Source of the DNA: a virus
Reading direction: 5' to 3' (one strand)
Virus record (IMG/VR): IMGVR_UViG_3300043219_000127
Location: 1-34,215 of that record
DNA: 34,215 nt
Part shown: positions 15,876 through 23,550 of the stretch, in pieces
Numbering within the stretch: the first letter of the stretch is position 1
Layout of the letters: the number at the start of each line of letters is the position of its first letter
Notes under the pieces: model-generated
Seen by the model: only the letters and a program-made list of their open reading frames with translations
What the model was told of the DNA's origin: nothing
Databases searched by the model: none
Translations under genes and position numbers: made by a program

Positions 15876-17854
15876 TATTCTTCTACAGTAGGGTTAGTCG
15901 GTTTTCCATTATTCAACATTGTTTTAGCTTGGTCTTCTGGTATATTCAAGAATGTCATAAGCATTTGTAATGCACCTTCATATGATAATACACCACTGTT
16001 GAAACTCTCTACTATTGATACCGCAGAAGTTATTTGTGCTCCATTTAATAATGTGTCTTCTACGCTTTCTGTATCATTTGTATCATTTGTATCTAATGGG
16101 TCAACTGCGTCTTCTTCATTATCAGTAGTAATATCTTCCTCTGTGGTTGGTATTACTTCATCTAACAGTTTAACTCCATCTTCTACTAACTCTTCTCCAT
16201 CTTTAGTATTAACATCTTGTAATGCGCTTGCTTCCGCAGTACTTAACGATTCAATACCATTCTCTATTTTGATTCTAGCACTAATAGCTAGTTGCTCTTT
16301 CTCTGTTTTCTCATCGTGGACGTATTTAACTCCAGTTAATATATCCCAAGAGATACCTGTTCCGTCTGTTACTTCTTTTGTTCTATCTGCTTTAGACTTA
16401 ACAATATAGTCTTCAAATGCCACTATGATATTAAACTCTGGTATTGATGATACTGTAAAGTTTCCATCTTGTCCTGGTTTCATAGTCTTAGTCATTATAT
16501 GAAACTCTAATGCTGTCTGGATAAAGTCTTCTAAGAACTCAGTCCATAACTCGATTTTCTTATTACGAGTACGGATTGATACTTTCTCACGTTCTTGCTG
16601 TGATTCAGCACTTGCATCTATACTTTCTAATCCAGTTACTCCTACTGTTAATGGGCTTAGTCCTGCATTGTTTAATGCTTGTGTAACCCACATCTTGTAT
16701 GACTCTTTATGTTTCTCTGTTCTTAAATCACCTTGCTCATATTGTATTTTAGCTCTGTCTACGTTCTCACTTGGACTATCAGCATATACCATATGATTCC
16801 TTTTAAAGTCATCAGGTGCTTGTTCTCCTCCTTTAGAGTCTTTTGGTACATACTCTTCTGGAAAGTATCTAACTAACTTACTATCTCTAAATTCTTGAAT
16901 CTCAGTTGATAATATTTCATCTATTGCATCGAATGATCCATATGAACCTGCATAATCTGATTCACCTAATATACTATGTCTAAACTCACTGTTAGGTAGT
17001 TTGTTAGGCTTGTATAAACTTAACTTATTAAAGTAACCTGTGAATGTTATTTTCTTTAAGTCTTTAGTTTCCTCTAAATCTTTGAAACTAGCTTCGTGCC
17101 ATTGAGCATTCTTATTTGTATTTGTGCCTACTGTTGTGAAACTAAGTTTATGTAATTTATAGTCAATGTATGCTCCACTTTTATCAACACCATACATTTC
17201 ACTTAATCTATACTTTTGGTCACCTTTCTCATAGTACACATAGAATATATCTTCTACTATACGCCCACTCACTACAACGTTTGTGTAGTTTTCAGGTTGC
17301 CACGATTCAAGTATAGGGTATTCACTTATCAATGGATTACGTGTCATTTTCCACGCTACCCCACCACTCCATGATTCAGTCTCTATACCTTTGCTCATAA
17401 GTATTTTAAGTTTGTTTTCTTTTAGCATTTCGTCTAATTCATCTTGTAAGGTTTCCTCGTCTTTACCTTCTACTTGGATACTCATACCATTACCAATGAT
17501 TAAATCAACCATCTTCTCGCTTATTAGTTGTGGGAATCCACTATGTATCTTGCGGAATTCAGTATTAGAATTTACCCAAAAATAGTTTAGTGATTCACTT
17601 GCTTGTGCTGAACGCCAATACTTAGGTGCTTCAGTCTTATAGAAATATTGTAAGTCAGGTTCTATACCTGAATACCATACACTGTTCTCTAGTAATCTAC
17701 GTGTCATATATCTGTCATTGTATCTGTCTGGTAACGTAACTAATAATGGGTTATACTTCATCTCTGTTCCAACTCCTTTGCCATAGTGTGCTATTCTTTT
17801 ATCTATTGCTCTATTAGCCCAATAGAGAGGGTTTATTGCTTGCTTTATTTTCAT
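15875..17854 (-). CDS. Portal protein, 659 aa
   Basis: Size, position after TerL, and content fit the dodecameric portal through which DNA enters and leaves the capsid. The segments ISEKMVDLIIGNGMSIQVEG, SGGVAWKMTRNP and ESWQPENYTNVVVSGRI resemble the clip and wing regions of SPP1-like portals. The C-terminus has an acidic linker (TEEDITTDNEEDAVDPLDT) and then LLNGAQITSAVSIVESFNSG, a tail motif common in phage portal proteins ('NGAQ..s...Iv.....G.l....A'). AGGAGGGTTGAAGA precedes the start. Confidence 0.88.
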   Translation of the reverse strand: MKIKQAINPLYWANRAIDKRIAHYGKGVGTEMKYNPLLVTLPDRYNDRYMTRRLLENSVWYSGIEPDLQYFYKTEAPKYWRSAQASESLNYFWVNSNTEFRKIHSGFPQLISEKMVDLIIGNGMSIQVEGKDEETLQDELDEMLKENKLKILMSKGIETESWSGGVAWKMTRNPLISEYPILESWQPENYTNVVVSGRIVEDIFYVYYEKGDQKYRLSEMYGVDKSGAYIDYKLHKLSFTTVGTNTNKNAQWHEASFKDLEETKDLKKITFTGYFNKLSLYKPNKLPNSEFRHSILGESDYAGSYGSFDAIDEILSTEIQEFRDSKLVRYFPEEYVPKDSKGGEQAPDDFKRNHMVYADSPSENVDRAKIQYEQGDLRTEKHKESYKMWVTQALNNAGLSPLTVGVTGLESIDASAESQQEREKVSIRTRNKKIELWTEFLEDFIQTALEFHIMTKTMKPGQDGNFTVSSIPEFNIIVAFEDYIVKSKADRTKEVTDGTGISWDILTGVKYVHDEKTEKEQLAISARIKIENGIESLSTAEASALQDVNTKDGEELVEDGVKLLDEVIPTTEEDITTDNEEDAVDPLDTNDTNDTESVEDTLLNGAQITSAVSIVESFNSGVLSYEGALQMLMTFLNIPEDQAKTMLNNGKPTNPTVEE

Positions 17855-17887
17855 TCTTCAACCCTCCTATTTAGGATAGTATGTCTA

Positions 17888-18058
17888 TTATTCTTTCTTA
17901 TCTTCAACGTGCGGTGTTATATCAAACTTAAGCATTTGTAATGTAACAAATACCGTATCTAGTTTATCTTTTAAGTTTACTACTAACCCTGCTAATTGTT
18001 CTTTTGTTAAGTTCTTACTGTCCGTACTCTCTAATAACATTTCGTAATTACTTTTCAT
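17888..18058 (-). CDS. Small protein between TerL and portal, 56 aa
   Basis: The ORF MKSNYEMLLESTDSKNL...HVEDKKE fills the gap between the large terminase and portal genes and ends 33 nt before the portal start. It is helical (EQLAGLVVNLKDKLDTVFVTLQ in part) and charged, without membrane or metal motifs. The start has only a weak GAGG ribosome site (GAGGTACAAT). Function unknown. Its coding reality rests on tight packing and lack of an alternative on that strand. Confidence 0.65.
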   Translation of the reverse strand: MKSNYEMLLESTDSKNLTKEQLAGLVVNLKDKLDTVFVTLQMLKFDITPHVEDKKE

Positions 18059-18072
18059 ATTGTACCTCTTTC

Positions 18073-19473
18073 TTATTCTCGTATAACTGGTTTACTGCTA
18101 TTTGTCTTTCTCATCATATATGCGGTGTAAGGTGCTTGTCCGTACTCTACACCATCTACTCTATCTTTATGCTTATGTTCTTTAAATCCTCGTATATCAG
18201 TCTTTGATGTTGTTACATAGAATGCTTTGGTAAACGACTCATATATAGGTGTTGTTCTGTTAGTGAATAATAATCTACCTTGATCGAGTAATGTTTGTCC
18301 TGCTTCTATTCTATCAATGATTGTATACTTATACGCTTTATAACACCTTAATCCAAAGTGTAGTTTCAATCTTGCATCCATTGTCAATCTCATTATCTTA
18401 GCTGCTGCATCTATGAAGTCTCCTTTAATGTGCATTGAGTATCTTTCATAGTATGGCGTGAACCATTTAACGAATGCATCCCATATTTGGTCGTGGTTGA
18501 TATTATTAACTTCAAAGAAATCAACTACTATATGGTGATTGAAATTTCTTGTAAAGACGTTTAATGTAAGTACGTTGTTATCTGTACCACCTACATCTTG
18601 TCCTATTGTGATTATCTCTAATCCGTGTTTGTTAAGGAACTCCATATCGTTTACATTATCTGATAACATATCTAAATGGATAATATTCTTTTCTCTTGTC
18701 ATGTAGTCTGCATATATTACACCTTCACGTATTCCTCTTATACCAAGTATTTTAGTTTGCCATTGGTACGAGCCTTTAGGTGTATTCTCAATTAACTTCC
18801 TTCTATCTTCCATTGTCATAGTAGGGTTGTCATCAAAGTTAAAAAAGTAATATACAAAGTCTTCGCTCTCTGGACTACGTTCTAATTCTTTGATAGTCTC
18901 AGGCGGTACTTGATGTTTGTATTTGTCTGTTGGTCTCCCTTTATTTAAGTGGTCCGTGTATACTGGTGTATCTGGGTCTCCTCCATTTGATGTAGCATAT
19001 AGGAATCCACCGTTCCTAAATACACGAATAAACAACTCACTTATAAAGTCGTTGTCTGCTATGTTAATCTCTTCTATGTTAAATCCATATATTGTTAAAC
19101 CTAATATGTCACTCCAACGTTTCTTGTTATCATAACCTGATAGGTATATTATCTTGTTTGGTTTTACCCCTTGCATATCTATAATAATCTTTGCTCCACC
19201 TTGTCCTGCATTTGTATACGTGCAGATAGGTTTGAATATGTTATAGAATGAATCAGGGTTCTGTATATACATCTTTTCTAATACTGGTAGCGATTTACCA
19301 CCTAGAAAGAATTGTGTGTGTGTATCTGGTGTTTCCATTATTCGTAGTATAAATGATATGCCAAATATAAATGACTTACTAGAGTTAGTTACGCCTTCAC
19401 CAAATATAACCTGGTGTCTATCTTTAATAAGGTCTCTATGCTTCTCTAATATTAACACTTGATCTAATGTCAT
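18073..19473 (-). CDS. terL: Terminase large subunit, 466 aa
   Basis: This is the ATPase-nuclease motor for DNA packaging. Residues 25-34 (GEGVTNSSKS) are a variant Walker A of the terminase type. FNIEEIN near 131-137 is the Walker B/catalytic acid region, and FLYATSNGGDP (157-167) the coupling segment. In the C-terminal nuclease, GQDVGGTDNN puts an acidic residue at 293, and KGDFIDAAAK (350-359) and DRIE (387-390) are candidate metal ligands. The length is typical. The ATG overlaps the TGA of terS (ATGA). Confidence 0.9.
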   Translation of the reverse strand: MTLDQVLILEKHRDLIKDRHQVIFGEGVTNSSKSFIFGISFILRIMETPDTHTQFFLGGKSLPVLEKMYIQNPDSFYNIFKPICTYTNAGQGGAKIIIDMQGVKPNKIIYLSGYDNKKRWSDILGLTIYGFNIEEINIADNDFISELFIRVFRNGGFLYATSNGGDPDTPVYTDHLNKGRPTDKYKHQVPPETIKELERSPESEDFVYYFFNFDDNPTMTMEDRRKLIENTPKGSYQWQTKILGIRGIREGVIYADYMTREKNIIHLDMLSDNVNDMEFLNKHGLEIITIGQDVGGTDNNVLTLNVFTRNFNHHIVVDFFEVNNINHDQIWDAFVKWFTPYYERYSMHIKGDFIDAAAKIMRLTMDARLKLHFGLRCYKAYKYTIIDRIEAGQTLLDQGRLLFTNRTTPIYESFTKAFYVTTSKTDIRGFKEHKHKDRVDGVEYGQAPYTAYMMRKTNSSKPVIRE

Positions 19474-19841
19474 AGTTTCTCTACAAATCGAGCAAACATT
19501 GCACTAAACTCTTTTACCTCTAGGCTACCACTAATATCTATTCTATCTCCCCATTTTTGAGGTGCTAGGTTCTTTAATGCGAATATCAATAGTGTAGAAT
19601 TACCTTCTAATGCCTTTTGGAATAATGTTTGTTCCAACTTAGCTATTAAAGTATCCTTACTGATTTTTAAGGCTTCCGTTAATTCTTTATACTCGTTCTT
19701 ATATTTCTCTAGTGAAGATACTGATATATCTAACACTTTGGCTATATGTTCTTCCGTATTACCATCGATTCGCATTGACTTGATTAAATCTAAATATGGC
19801 TTTACATGAGTTTCATACTTGCTCTTTCTTCCACCTGGCAT
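19470..19841 (-). CDS. terS: Terminase small subunit, 123 aa
   Basis: The start is taken at MPGGRKSKYETHV (19841), 7 nt after AGAGGTG. A longer frame begins with TTG and has no ribosome site. The N-terminal domain is a helix-turn-helix of the 'MRIDGNTEEHIAKVLDIS.SSLEKYKNEY' type (about 20-55), which binds the packaging start site. A helical oligomerisation region follows (TLIAKLEQTLFQKALEGN), then LKNLAPQKWGDR, a segment common in Gram-positive phage TerS. It is first in the morphogenesis operon. Confidence 0.88.
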   Translation of the reverse strand: MPGGRKSKYETHVKPYLDLIKSMRIDGNTEEHIAKVLDISVSSLEKYKNEYKELTEALKISKDTLIAKLEQTLFQKALEGNSTLLIFALKNLAPQKWGDRIDISGSLEVKEFSAMFARFVEKL

Positions 19842-19918
19842 TTGACTACACCTCTTTTTTGCTCTTGAGTGTGAGCGTATCTTGTGTTTGGTACACAATA
19901 ACCTTATTATACACTTTT

Positions 19919-19948
19919 ATTGTAAACTCTTTTGCTGTGTAATGTCAA
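19919..19948 (-). promoter_or_regulatory. Promoter of the packaging/morphogenesis operon
   Basis: On the minus strand TTGACA (19943-19948) and TACAAT (19919-19924) are 18 nt apart. A second TATAAT lies at 19906-19911, within GTGTATAAT, without a good -35. The site lies directly downstream of a terminator and about 80 nt before terS, so late genes appear to have their own sigma-A-type promoter. Confidence 0.65.
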
Positions 19949-19966
19949 TGTTTTTGTATATTGCCA

Positions 19967-19992
19967 TAAAAAAGGAGGGTATCAACCTCCTA
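19967..19992 (-). terminator. Intrinsic terminator ending the small-zinc-protein cassette
   Basis: On the minus strand AGGAGG (19986-19991) pairs with CCTCCT (19973-19978) around a seven-base loop and is followed by a run of T. It separates the cassette from the terS promoter. Confidence 0.8.
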
Positions 19993-20046
19993 TTAGATCA
20001 CTCCATTCTTATATGTTATTTAATGCTATTGCTATCTTATTTTTCA

Positions 20047-20199
20047 TTAAATCTCCATCCCATCTATCGAAATAAAGTATACTTCATCAATTTGTGTAAA
20101 CAAATCTTTCAATTCTAGATATTTTGTAGTATCGACTTTACCTAACTTTTCATTTAGTTTGTGTATTTCTTCTCTTAATTCATCTACTAATTTACCCAT
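20047..20199 (-). CDS. Small helical protein, 50 aa
   Basis: ORF MGKLVDELREEIHKLNEKLG...ISIDGMEI. GGAGGAGTAGAGT precedes the ATG, and the ribosome site lies within the upstream gene's end (GLEE). The first 22 residues form a charged amphipathic helix and the C-terminus is beta-like (VYFISIDG). Function unknown. It is last, or nearly last, in its cassette before the terminator. Confidence 0.65.
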   Translation of the reverse strand: MGKLVDELREEIHKLNEKLGKVDTTKYLELKDLFTQIDEVYFISIDGMEI

Positions 20200-20202
20200 A
20201 CT

Positions 20203-20550
20203 CTACTCCTCCAATCCTTGATAGAATTCACCAAGTAATATTATTAGGTGTGGTGGTATAGCGTAACCACTTATGGCATATGTATTATGATAGATGTTAC
20301 ATCCAGTAATACAACCACCTTTTCGGTCTCCACTTGCAAACACAAATAATCGTTCATCGTCTTTGTATGATACTTCTTCTTTAAAATACTCACTCAAAGC
20401 CTTACATACGGATTCACTTGTAGGTTTGTTATGTTCCCTAATAATATTTTGAATATCAATACATTTATCATCAACGCTATAACAACTATCATTATCTCGT
20501 ATGACTTTTTTAATCTTAATATATAATGATTCTTCTTTCTTACTTGTCAT
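20203..20550 (-). CDS. Hypothetical protein, 115 aa
   Basis: The ATG at 20550 (MTSKKEES) is preferred because AGGAGTGATAGTA lies just before it; a longer version would start at the GTG inside that ribosome site. The N-terminal two-thirds are helical and charged. A glycine-rich segment (GDRKGGCITGCNIYHNTYA) with two cysteines follows. Not recognised. Co-transcribed with the paralogous zinc proteins upstream. Confidence 0.7.
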   Translation of the reverse strand: MTSKKEESLYIKIKKVIRDNDSCYSVDDKCIDIQNIIREHNKPTSESVCKALSEYFKEEVSYKDDERLFVFASGDRKGGCITGCNIYHNTYAISGYAIPPHLIILLGEFYQGLEE

Positions 20551-20565
20551 TACTATCACTCCTAT

Positions 20566-20964
20566 TCATTGTATGGGGTTATCCCTATAAAATTGTTCTC
20601 TATCTTCTCGGTCTTGTGCTTCTTTTATATTTTCATATTTCCTTTTGTATTCCTCCAATGCTGGTATCTTAGATAGTTCTTGTTTAATTGATGATAATAG
20701 AAATTTATATCTTTGCTCGTTCATCGTGGTTGATGTTTCTAATTCTTCCAACGCACTCTCTACATTGCCTATTGGTGTGATAGGTTGTAGGGGGCATTTA
20801 GGGTGTCGTTTATCGTATACCGCAATGCTTTCTCCTAATGTTTTTCCTATCTTTGTATAGGGACAAGTTAAGAATACGTCTCCGCCTTGATGCCTATCTT
20901 TAAAACTTAGTTTACATTGTCTACAACTCTTAGGTGTAGGTATTACTAATTTACTTTCACTCAT
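20566..20964 (-). CDS. Zinc-binding small protein, copy B, 132 aa
   Basis: Cysteines at 14 and 17 (SCRQC), 34 and 57, with His54, form a probable zinc site. The segment HPKCPLQPITPIGNVES (54-70) and the start SESKLVIPTPKSC match the upstream neighbour, so the two are tandem paralogues. A coiled-coil C-terminus (LLSSIKQELSKIPALEEYKRK) follows. Function unknown. The start overlaps the upstream stop (ATGA). Confidence 0.8.
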   Translation of the reverse strand: MSESKLVIPTPKSCRQCKLSFKDRHQGGDVFLTCPYTKIGKTLGESIAVYDKRHPKCPLQPITPIGNVESALEELETSTTMNEQRYKFLLSSIKQELSKIPALEEYKRKYENIKEAQDREDREQFYRDNPIQ

Positions 20965-21443
20965 TTCTTCATCTCCTCAGCGTTAGCATTGATAGGTGCT
21001 AGGTCTAAATCGGTGTACCTGTTATCTATTGCATTGCGTTTAGATTCAAGTTTTACTACTTTGTTAGTTAAATTATAATTAGTATCGTATGTCATTTTTA
21101 TGATTGCATCTTTATCTTGTAGTTTTTGTTTGATTGTGGTGAAAAAGTTATATTCTTCTCTCAACTTTTTAAGTTTACCCTCTAATTTTGAGGTATCAAA
21201 TGAACTATCTTCTAAACTATCTAAATTCCCTTGTATATTTTGAATTTCTCCATCTATACAATTTATCCTATGTTCCAACACACTCTCTACATTGCCTATT
21301 GTTGTGATAGGTTGTAAGGGGCATTGTGGGTGTACTTTGCTACTAGCCTCCTCATAATCTTCTGAACCAAACTCACATGCTAGATAATATTCACATTCAC
21401 TACAACTATTTGGTGTATCAATTACTAATTTACTTTGTTCCAT
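20961..21443 (-). CDS. Zinc-binding small protein, copy A, 160 aa
   Basis: The N-terminus EQSKLVIDTPNSCSECEYY (Cys14, Cys17, Cys23) and HPQCPLQPITTIGNVES (38-54) match copy B. A long coiled coil (about 60-130) separates this from the tail YTDLDLAPINANAEEMKK, which resembles the tail of the 67-aa gene upstream. The start lies in a GGAGGAGTTATAATG junction. The cysteine-rich head plus coiled coil suggests a binding or assembly role, but no function is recognised. Confidence 0.8.
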   Translation of the reverse strand: MEQSKLVIDTPNSCSECEYYLACEFGSEDYEEASSKVHPQCPLQPITTIGNVESVLEHRINCIDGEIQNIQGNLDSLEDSSFDTSKLEGKLKKLREEYNFFTTIKQKLQDKDAIIKMTYDTNYNLTNKVVKLESKRNAIDNRYTDLDLAPINANAEEMKK

Positions 21444-21455
21444 TATAACTCCTCC
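21441..21455 (-). repeat. GGAGGAGTTATAATG junction repeat (also 33143-33157, 34016-34030, 27665-27679)
   Basis: The 15-base string GGAGGAGTTATAATG is exact at 33143-33157 and 34016-34030 on the plus strand and at 21441-21455 on the minus strand. The copy at 27665-27679 (minus) has one change. Each holds the end of one gene (LEEL or similar, TAA) and the ribosome site plus ATG of the next. Confidence 0.85.
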
Positions 21456-21646
21456 AATTCAGCATTGCTGTTGTGTGGTGCTAGGTCTAGTCTTTCGTAC
21501 TCTTCGTGTATTAGTTTTATCGTTGTATTAGTGTTATTCGTTCCGTGATGCTTCTTTATTGCTTTGAACTCGTTATTACTCCTCTTGTTTAGTTTAGCTT
21601 GTAACGTGAAGACTTTTATTTCATCTATTTTTATTGCTTTAGCCAT
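21443..21646 (-). CDS. Small ribbon-helix-helix-like protein, 67 aa
   Basis: First gene of the cassette, with AAAGGAGGAAAAAT before the ATG. KVFTLQAKLNKRSNNEFKAIKKHHGTNNTNTTIKLI reads like a beta strand followed by two helices, as in ribbon-helix-helix proteins (residues 11-46 as a whole), so it might autoregulate the cassette. The tail ERLDLAPHNSNAELEEL resembles that of copy A. The fold assignment is tentative. Confidence 0.7.
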   Translation of the reverse strand: MAKAIKIDEIKVFTLQAKLNKRSNNEFKAIKKHHGTNNTNTTIKLIHEEYERLDLAPHNSNAELEEL

Positions 21647-21679
21647 TATTTTTCCTCCTTTGTATTCTTTTATACTCGT

Positions 21680-21708
21680 ATTATATCATACACTTTACCG
21701 TATTACAA
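21680..21708 (-). promoter_or_regulatory. Promoter of the small-zinc-protein cassette
   Basis: Minus strand TTGTAA (21703-21708), 17 nt, TATAAT (21680-21685) with TGA before it (extended -10). The 16 bases AAGTGTATGATATAAT are identical to those in the promoter at 26531-26559. It lies between a terminator and the 67-aa gene. Confidence 0.75.
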
Positions 21709-21710
21709 CA

Positions 21711-21745
21711 CAAAAACGATAAACTTTTACATCTATCGCTTTTTT
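21711..21745. terminator. Bidirectional-looking intrinsic terminator
   Basis: CGATA (21717-21721) pairs with TATCG (21734-21738). The stem is extended by A-runs and T-runs on either side with one unpaired base. On the minus strand it follows the leaderless gene and ends in TTTTT. Confidence 0.7.
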
Positions 21746-21781
21746 AGGTGTTACTCATGAACTAACTCCCTTTCTGTTATC

Positions 21782-22024
21782 TCATTCACGCTTATCTTCA
21801 CGTGACTTGGACTTGTTAATAATCTTGGTTATATAATATTTGCGTTTACCTTTTCGAGCTATAACTCTCTTTTCTTCCTCCGTTGTATTTGTGTGTCCGT
21901 TTTCACATACTGTCTTATACGCTTTGATTGTGAACGTTATACCGTTATGTGTGAGGTTGATAACTTGTTTCTTAGTTATACGTTCAACGATCAATTTACA
22001 AGTATAACAATATATATCTTTCAT
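21782..22024 (-). CDS. Leaderless small zinc-ribbon protein (YgiT-like), 80 aa
   Basis: Cys6, Cys9, Cys40 and His44 (CYTC...CENGH) form a probable zinc ribbon, with a beta hairpin between (NGITFTIKAYKTV) like YgiT-type fingers, followed by a very basic tail (KGKRKYYITKIINKSKSREDK). The ATG has no ribosome site. A TATAAT box ends only 5 nt upstream, so the mRNA should start at or next to the A of the ATG. The basic tail suggests nucleic-acid binding. It is monocistronic between terminators. Confidence 0.75.
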   Translation of the reverse strand: MKDIYCYTCKLIVERITKKQVINLTHNGITFTIKAYKTVCENGHTNTTEEEKRVIARKGKRKYYITKIINKSKSREDKRE

Positions 22025-22029
22025 ACTGT

Positions 22030-22058
22030 ATTATACCATAGAGAAAGGCACAAATCAA
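22030..22058 (-). promoter_or_regulatory. Promoter for the leaderless gene
   Basis: Minus strand TTGATT (22053-22058), 17 nt, TATAAT (22030-22035). The -35 falls in the loop of the preceding terminator stem-loop and the -10 is 5 nt from the ATG. Confidence 0.65.
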
Positions 22059-22065
22059 TGTGCCT
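22042..22065 (-). terminator. Terminator-like stem-loop
   Basis: On the minus strand AGGCACA pairs with TGTGCCT (22046-22065, seven pairs, loop TTGATT), followed by a weak T-rich tail (TTCTCT). It follows the stop at 22072. The short T-run makes it a weaker terminator. Confidence 0.55.
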
Positions 22066-22071
22066 AGTTTG

Positions 22072-22626
22072 TTACTCGATATTAGGTTGTTTAAATACTT
22101 TTTTATCTACACTTACCTTTTCTAATTGACGTGGTGTTTCTAATTTAACAATCTCTTCATTACCAAACCACTTACCACCTTTAACTAATTGGTATTCGTT
22201 ATATACATCAACCAACCTCATTGCATATACAAATTGTGCTTTTGTTGATTTGCCACGTGTAACCGCATCGCCTAAATTAATCTTAGCGTTATCGTGTGCT
22301 ATCATTGTGTCTATGCGTGATTTGTAGTTCTCGTTAGATAATGTTAGTTCTTCGTTGTTGTCCATATAATAATCTCTTGTTTTCCTAACCAAACTCAAAC
22401 TGTTAATTGATTTGATTGATTCTTTTACTTCTAACTCTATTATTTTATCTCTCTCTTTGATTTTCCTACTCTTTACGTAACTTATACCTAATTCAAATAT
22501 AAACAACGATACAAGCGAAATTATGAATGTTCGTTCTAATAATTCTATACCTTCTTTATTGTACATTAATGCTGTTTGTAGGAATATCACTCCTATTACT
22601 GTTAAATATATTATTACTCTTTTCAT
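22072..22626 (-). CDS. Two-helix membrane protein with cytosolic tail, 184 aa
   Basis: Hydrophobic helices at about 4-21 and 33-50 are followed by a charged coiled-coil region (about 52-110) and a soluble C-terminus (YAMRLVDVYNEYQLVKGGKWFGNEE). The N-terminus is basic (MKR). Not recognised. The start overlaps the upstream stop (ATGA). It lies downstream of a lipoprotein gene, so this operon end is enriched in envelope proteins. Confidence 0.75.
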   Translation of the reverse strand: MKRVIIYLTVIGVIFLQTALMYNKEGIELLERTFIISLVSLFIFELGISYVKSRKIKERDKIIELEVKESIKSINSLSLVRKTRDYYMDNNEELTLSNENYKSRIDTMIAHDNAKINLGDAVTRGKSTKAQFVYAMRLVDVYNEYQLVKGGKWFGNEEIVKLETPRQLEKVSVDKKVFKQPNIE

Positions 22627-22823
22627 TTCTTTCCTCCTTTAAATAATTCTAGTGATTTGTGTGATATTAGTAAGGGACCATTTCCAAATTCTACATCTAA
22701 ACTTTCTTGTTGACTACATTCAATAACAATTCCTACGTCTCCCACATTATAAAAAATTCCTATTGACACTTCTTTTTTATTAGGTATCACTACTACTTTA
22801 TCGCCTTTTTTAAACTCTTTCAT
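22623..22823 (-). CDS. Small SH3-like beta-barrel protein, 66 aa
   Basis: The pattern KKGDKVVVIPNKKEV...NVGDVGIVIECSQQESLDVEFGN (residues 5-47 overall) is that of a small KOW/SH3-like barrel: GDKV, then GD.G.V, then .V.F..G. Function in phages is unknown. ATGA overlaps at both ends tie it to its neighbours. Confidence 0.7.
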   Translation of the reverse strand: MKEFKKGDKVVVIPNKKEVSIGIFYNVGDVGIVIECSQQESLDVEFGNGPLLISHKSLELFKGGKK

Positions 22824-23323
22824 TCTATCTCTCCTTCTAATTCTAGTCTTTGCATTAATAGTAAATTATACATTGCTATGTCTGCCTCTGTAGGGTTTTC
22901 AATTGTATTCTCGTACTGATATATTAATATGTCCAACATCGCTATTGTTGCAATCGCTATTTCATCTTCTAATGTTGTTATATCTTCTTCTAATGGGCGG
23001 TAATCTAATTCAACATAACACTCTTCATATCCACTCGCATCTTGACATTGTGCATATAATAATCCGTTGCTTTCTTCATAGAATACAAAATACTCTTCGT
23101 ATAAATTTTCTTGATATCGTGCAGATTCTTCAATCAACTCATCTACTTCATCATCTGTGTAAGTTATATCATCGTTATAATAGTTAGATTCTACCATACT
23201 TAATACATCGTTATACTGCATTTCAAGTAATTCATCTACCTCTTCGTTCGTATACCTATACTCCCCACACCCACTTAATCCTAGTGTTAGTAATATCGTT
23301 AATACTAATAAAACTTTCTTCAT
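22820..23323 (-). CDS. Second phage lipoprotein, 167 aa
   Basis: MKKVLLVLTILLTLGLSGC is a lipoprotein signal with lipobox LSGC, nearly the same as that of the lipoprotein at 2980-3438. The mature part is very acidic and helical (NEEVDELLEMQYNDVL, DDEVDELIEESARYQENL), with a cysteine pair in AQCQDASGYEEC. It should be anchored on the outer face of the membrane. AAAAGGAGAATTGAT precedes the ATG. Unlike the tail-cluster lipoprotein it is in the replication-side operon. A superinfection-exclusion role is possible. Confidence 0.8.
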   Translation of the reverse strand: MKKVLLVLTILLTLGLSGCGEYRYTNEEVDELLEMQYNDVLSMVESNYYNDDITYTDDEVDELIEESARYQENLYEEYFVFYEESNGLLYAQCQDASGYEECYVELDYRPLEEDITTLEDEIAIATIAMLDILIYQYENTIENPTEADIAMYNLLLMQRLELEGEIE

Positions 23324-23550
23324 ATCAATTCTCCTTTTTCTATTTTATTATATTCGTGGTAGTCTACATCTCTGCGTCTACCTTTTTGTGATTTAACTTT
23401 CGTGTCTACTTCATAATCTCGGTGCAGTTGATATCCTTGTTCGTGTAATGCTGTATCTATCTTCGGTTTATTGAACTCGTATATTATCGTGCGTGATTTG
23501 TCGATGAGTTCATTGATTCTATTTTGTATATATGGTGTGGCGGTATTCAT
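23320..23550 (-). CDS. Hypothetical protein, 76 aa
   Basis: Basic, mixed-charge, no membrane or metal motif (IQNRINELIDKSRTII, KSQKGRRRDVDYHEYN). The start follows AGGAGGCAACC in a 17-base junction module shared with 26686-26702. The end carries the ribosome site of the lipoprotein gene. Not recognised. Confidence 0.7.
   Translation of the reverse strand: MNTATPYIQNRINELIDKSRTIIYEFNKPKIDTALHEQGYQLHRDYEVDTKVKSQKGRRRDVDYHEYNKIEKGELI

Noticed and set aside
20009-20047. 12-aa ORF with GGAG site after the 50-aa gene
   Set aside because: Too short to support from sequence alone, with no recognisable feature.
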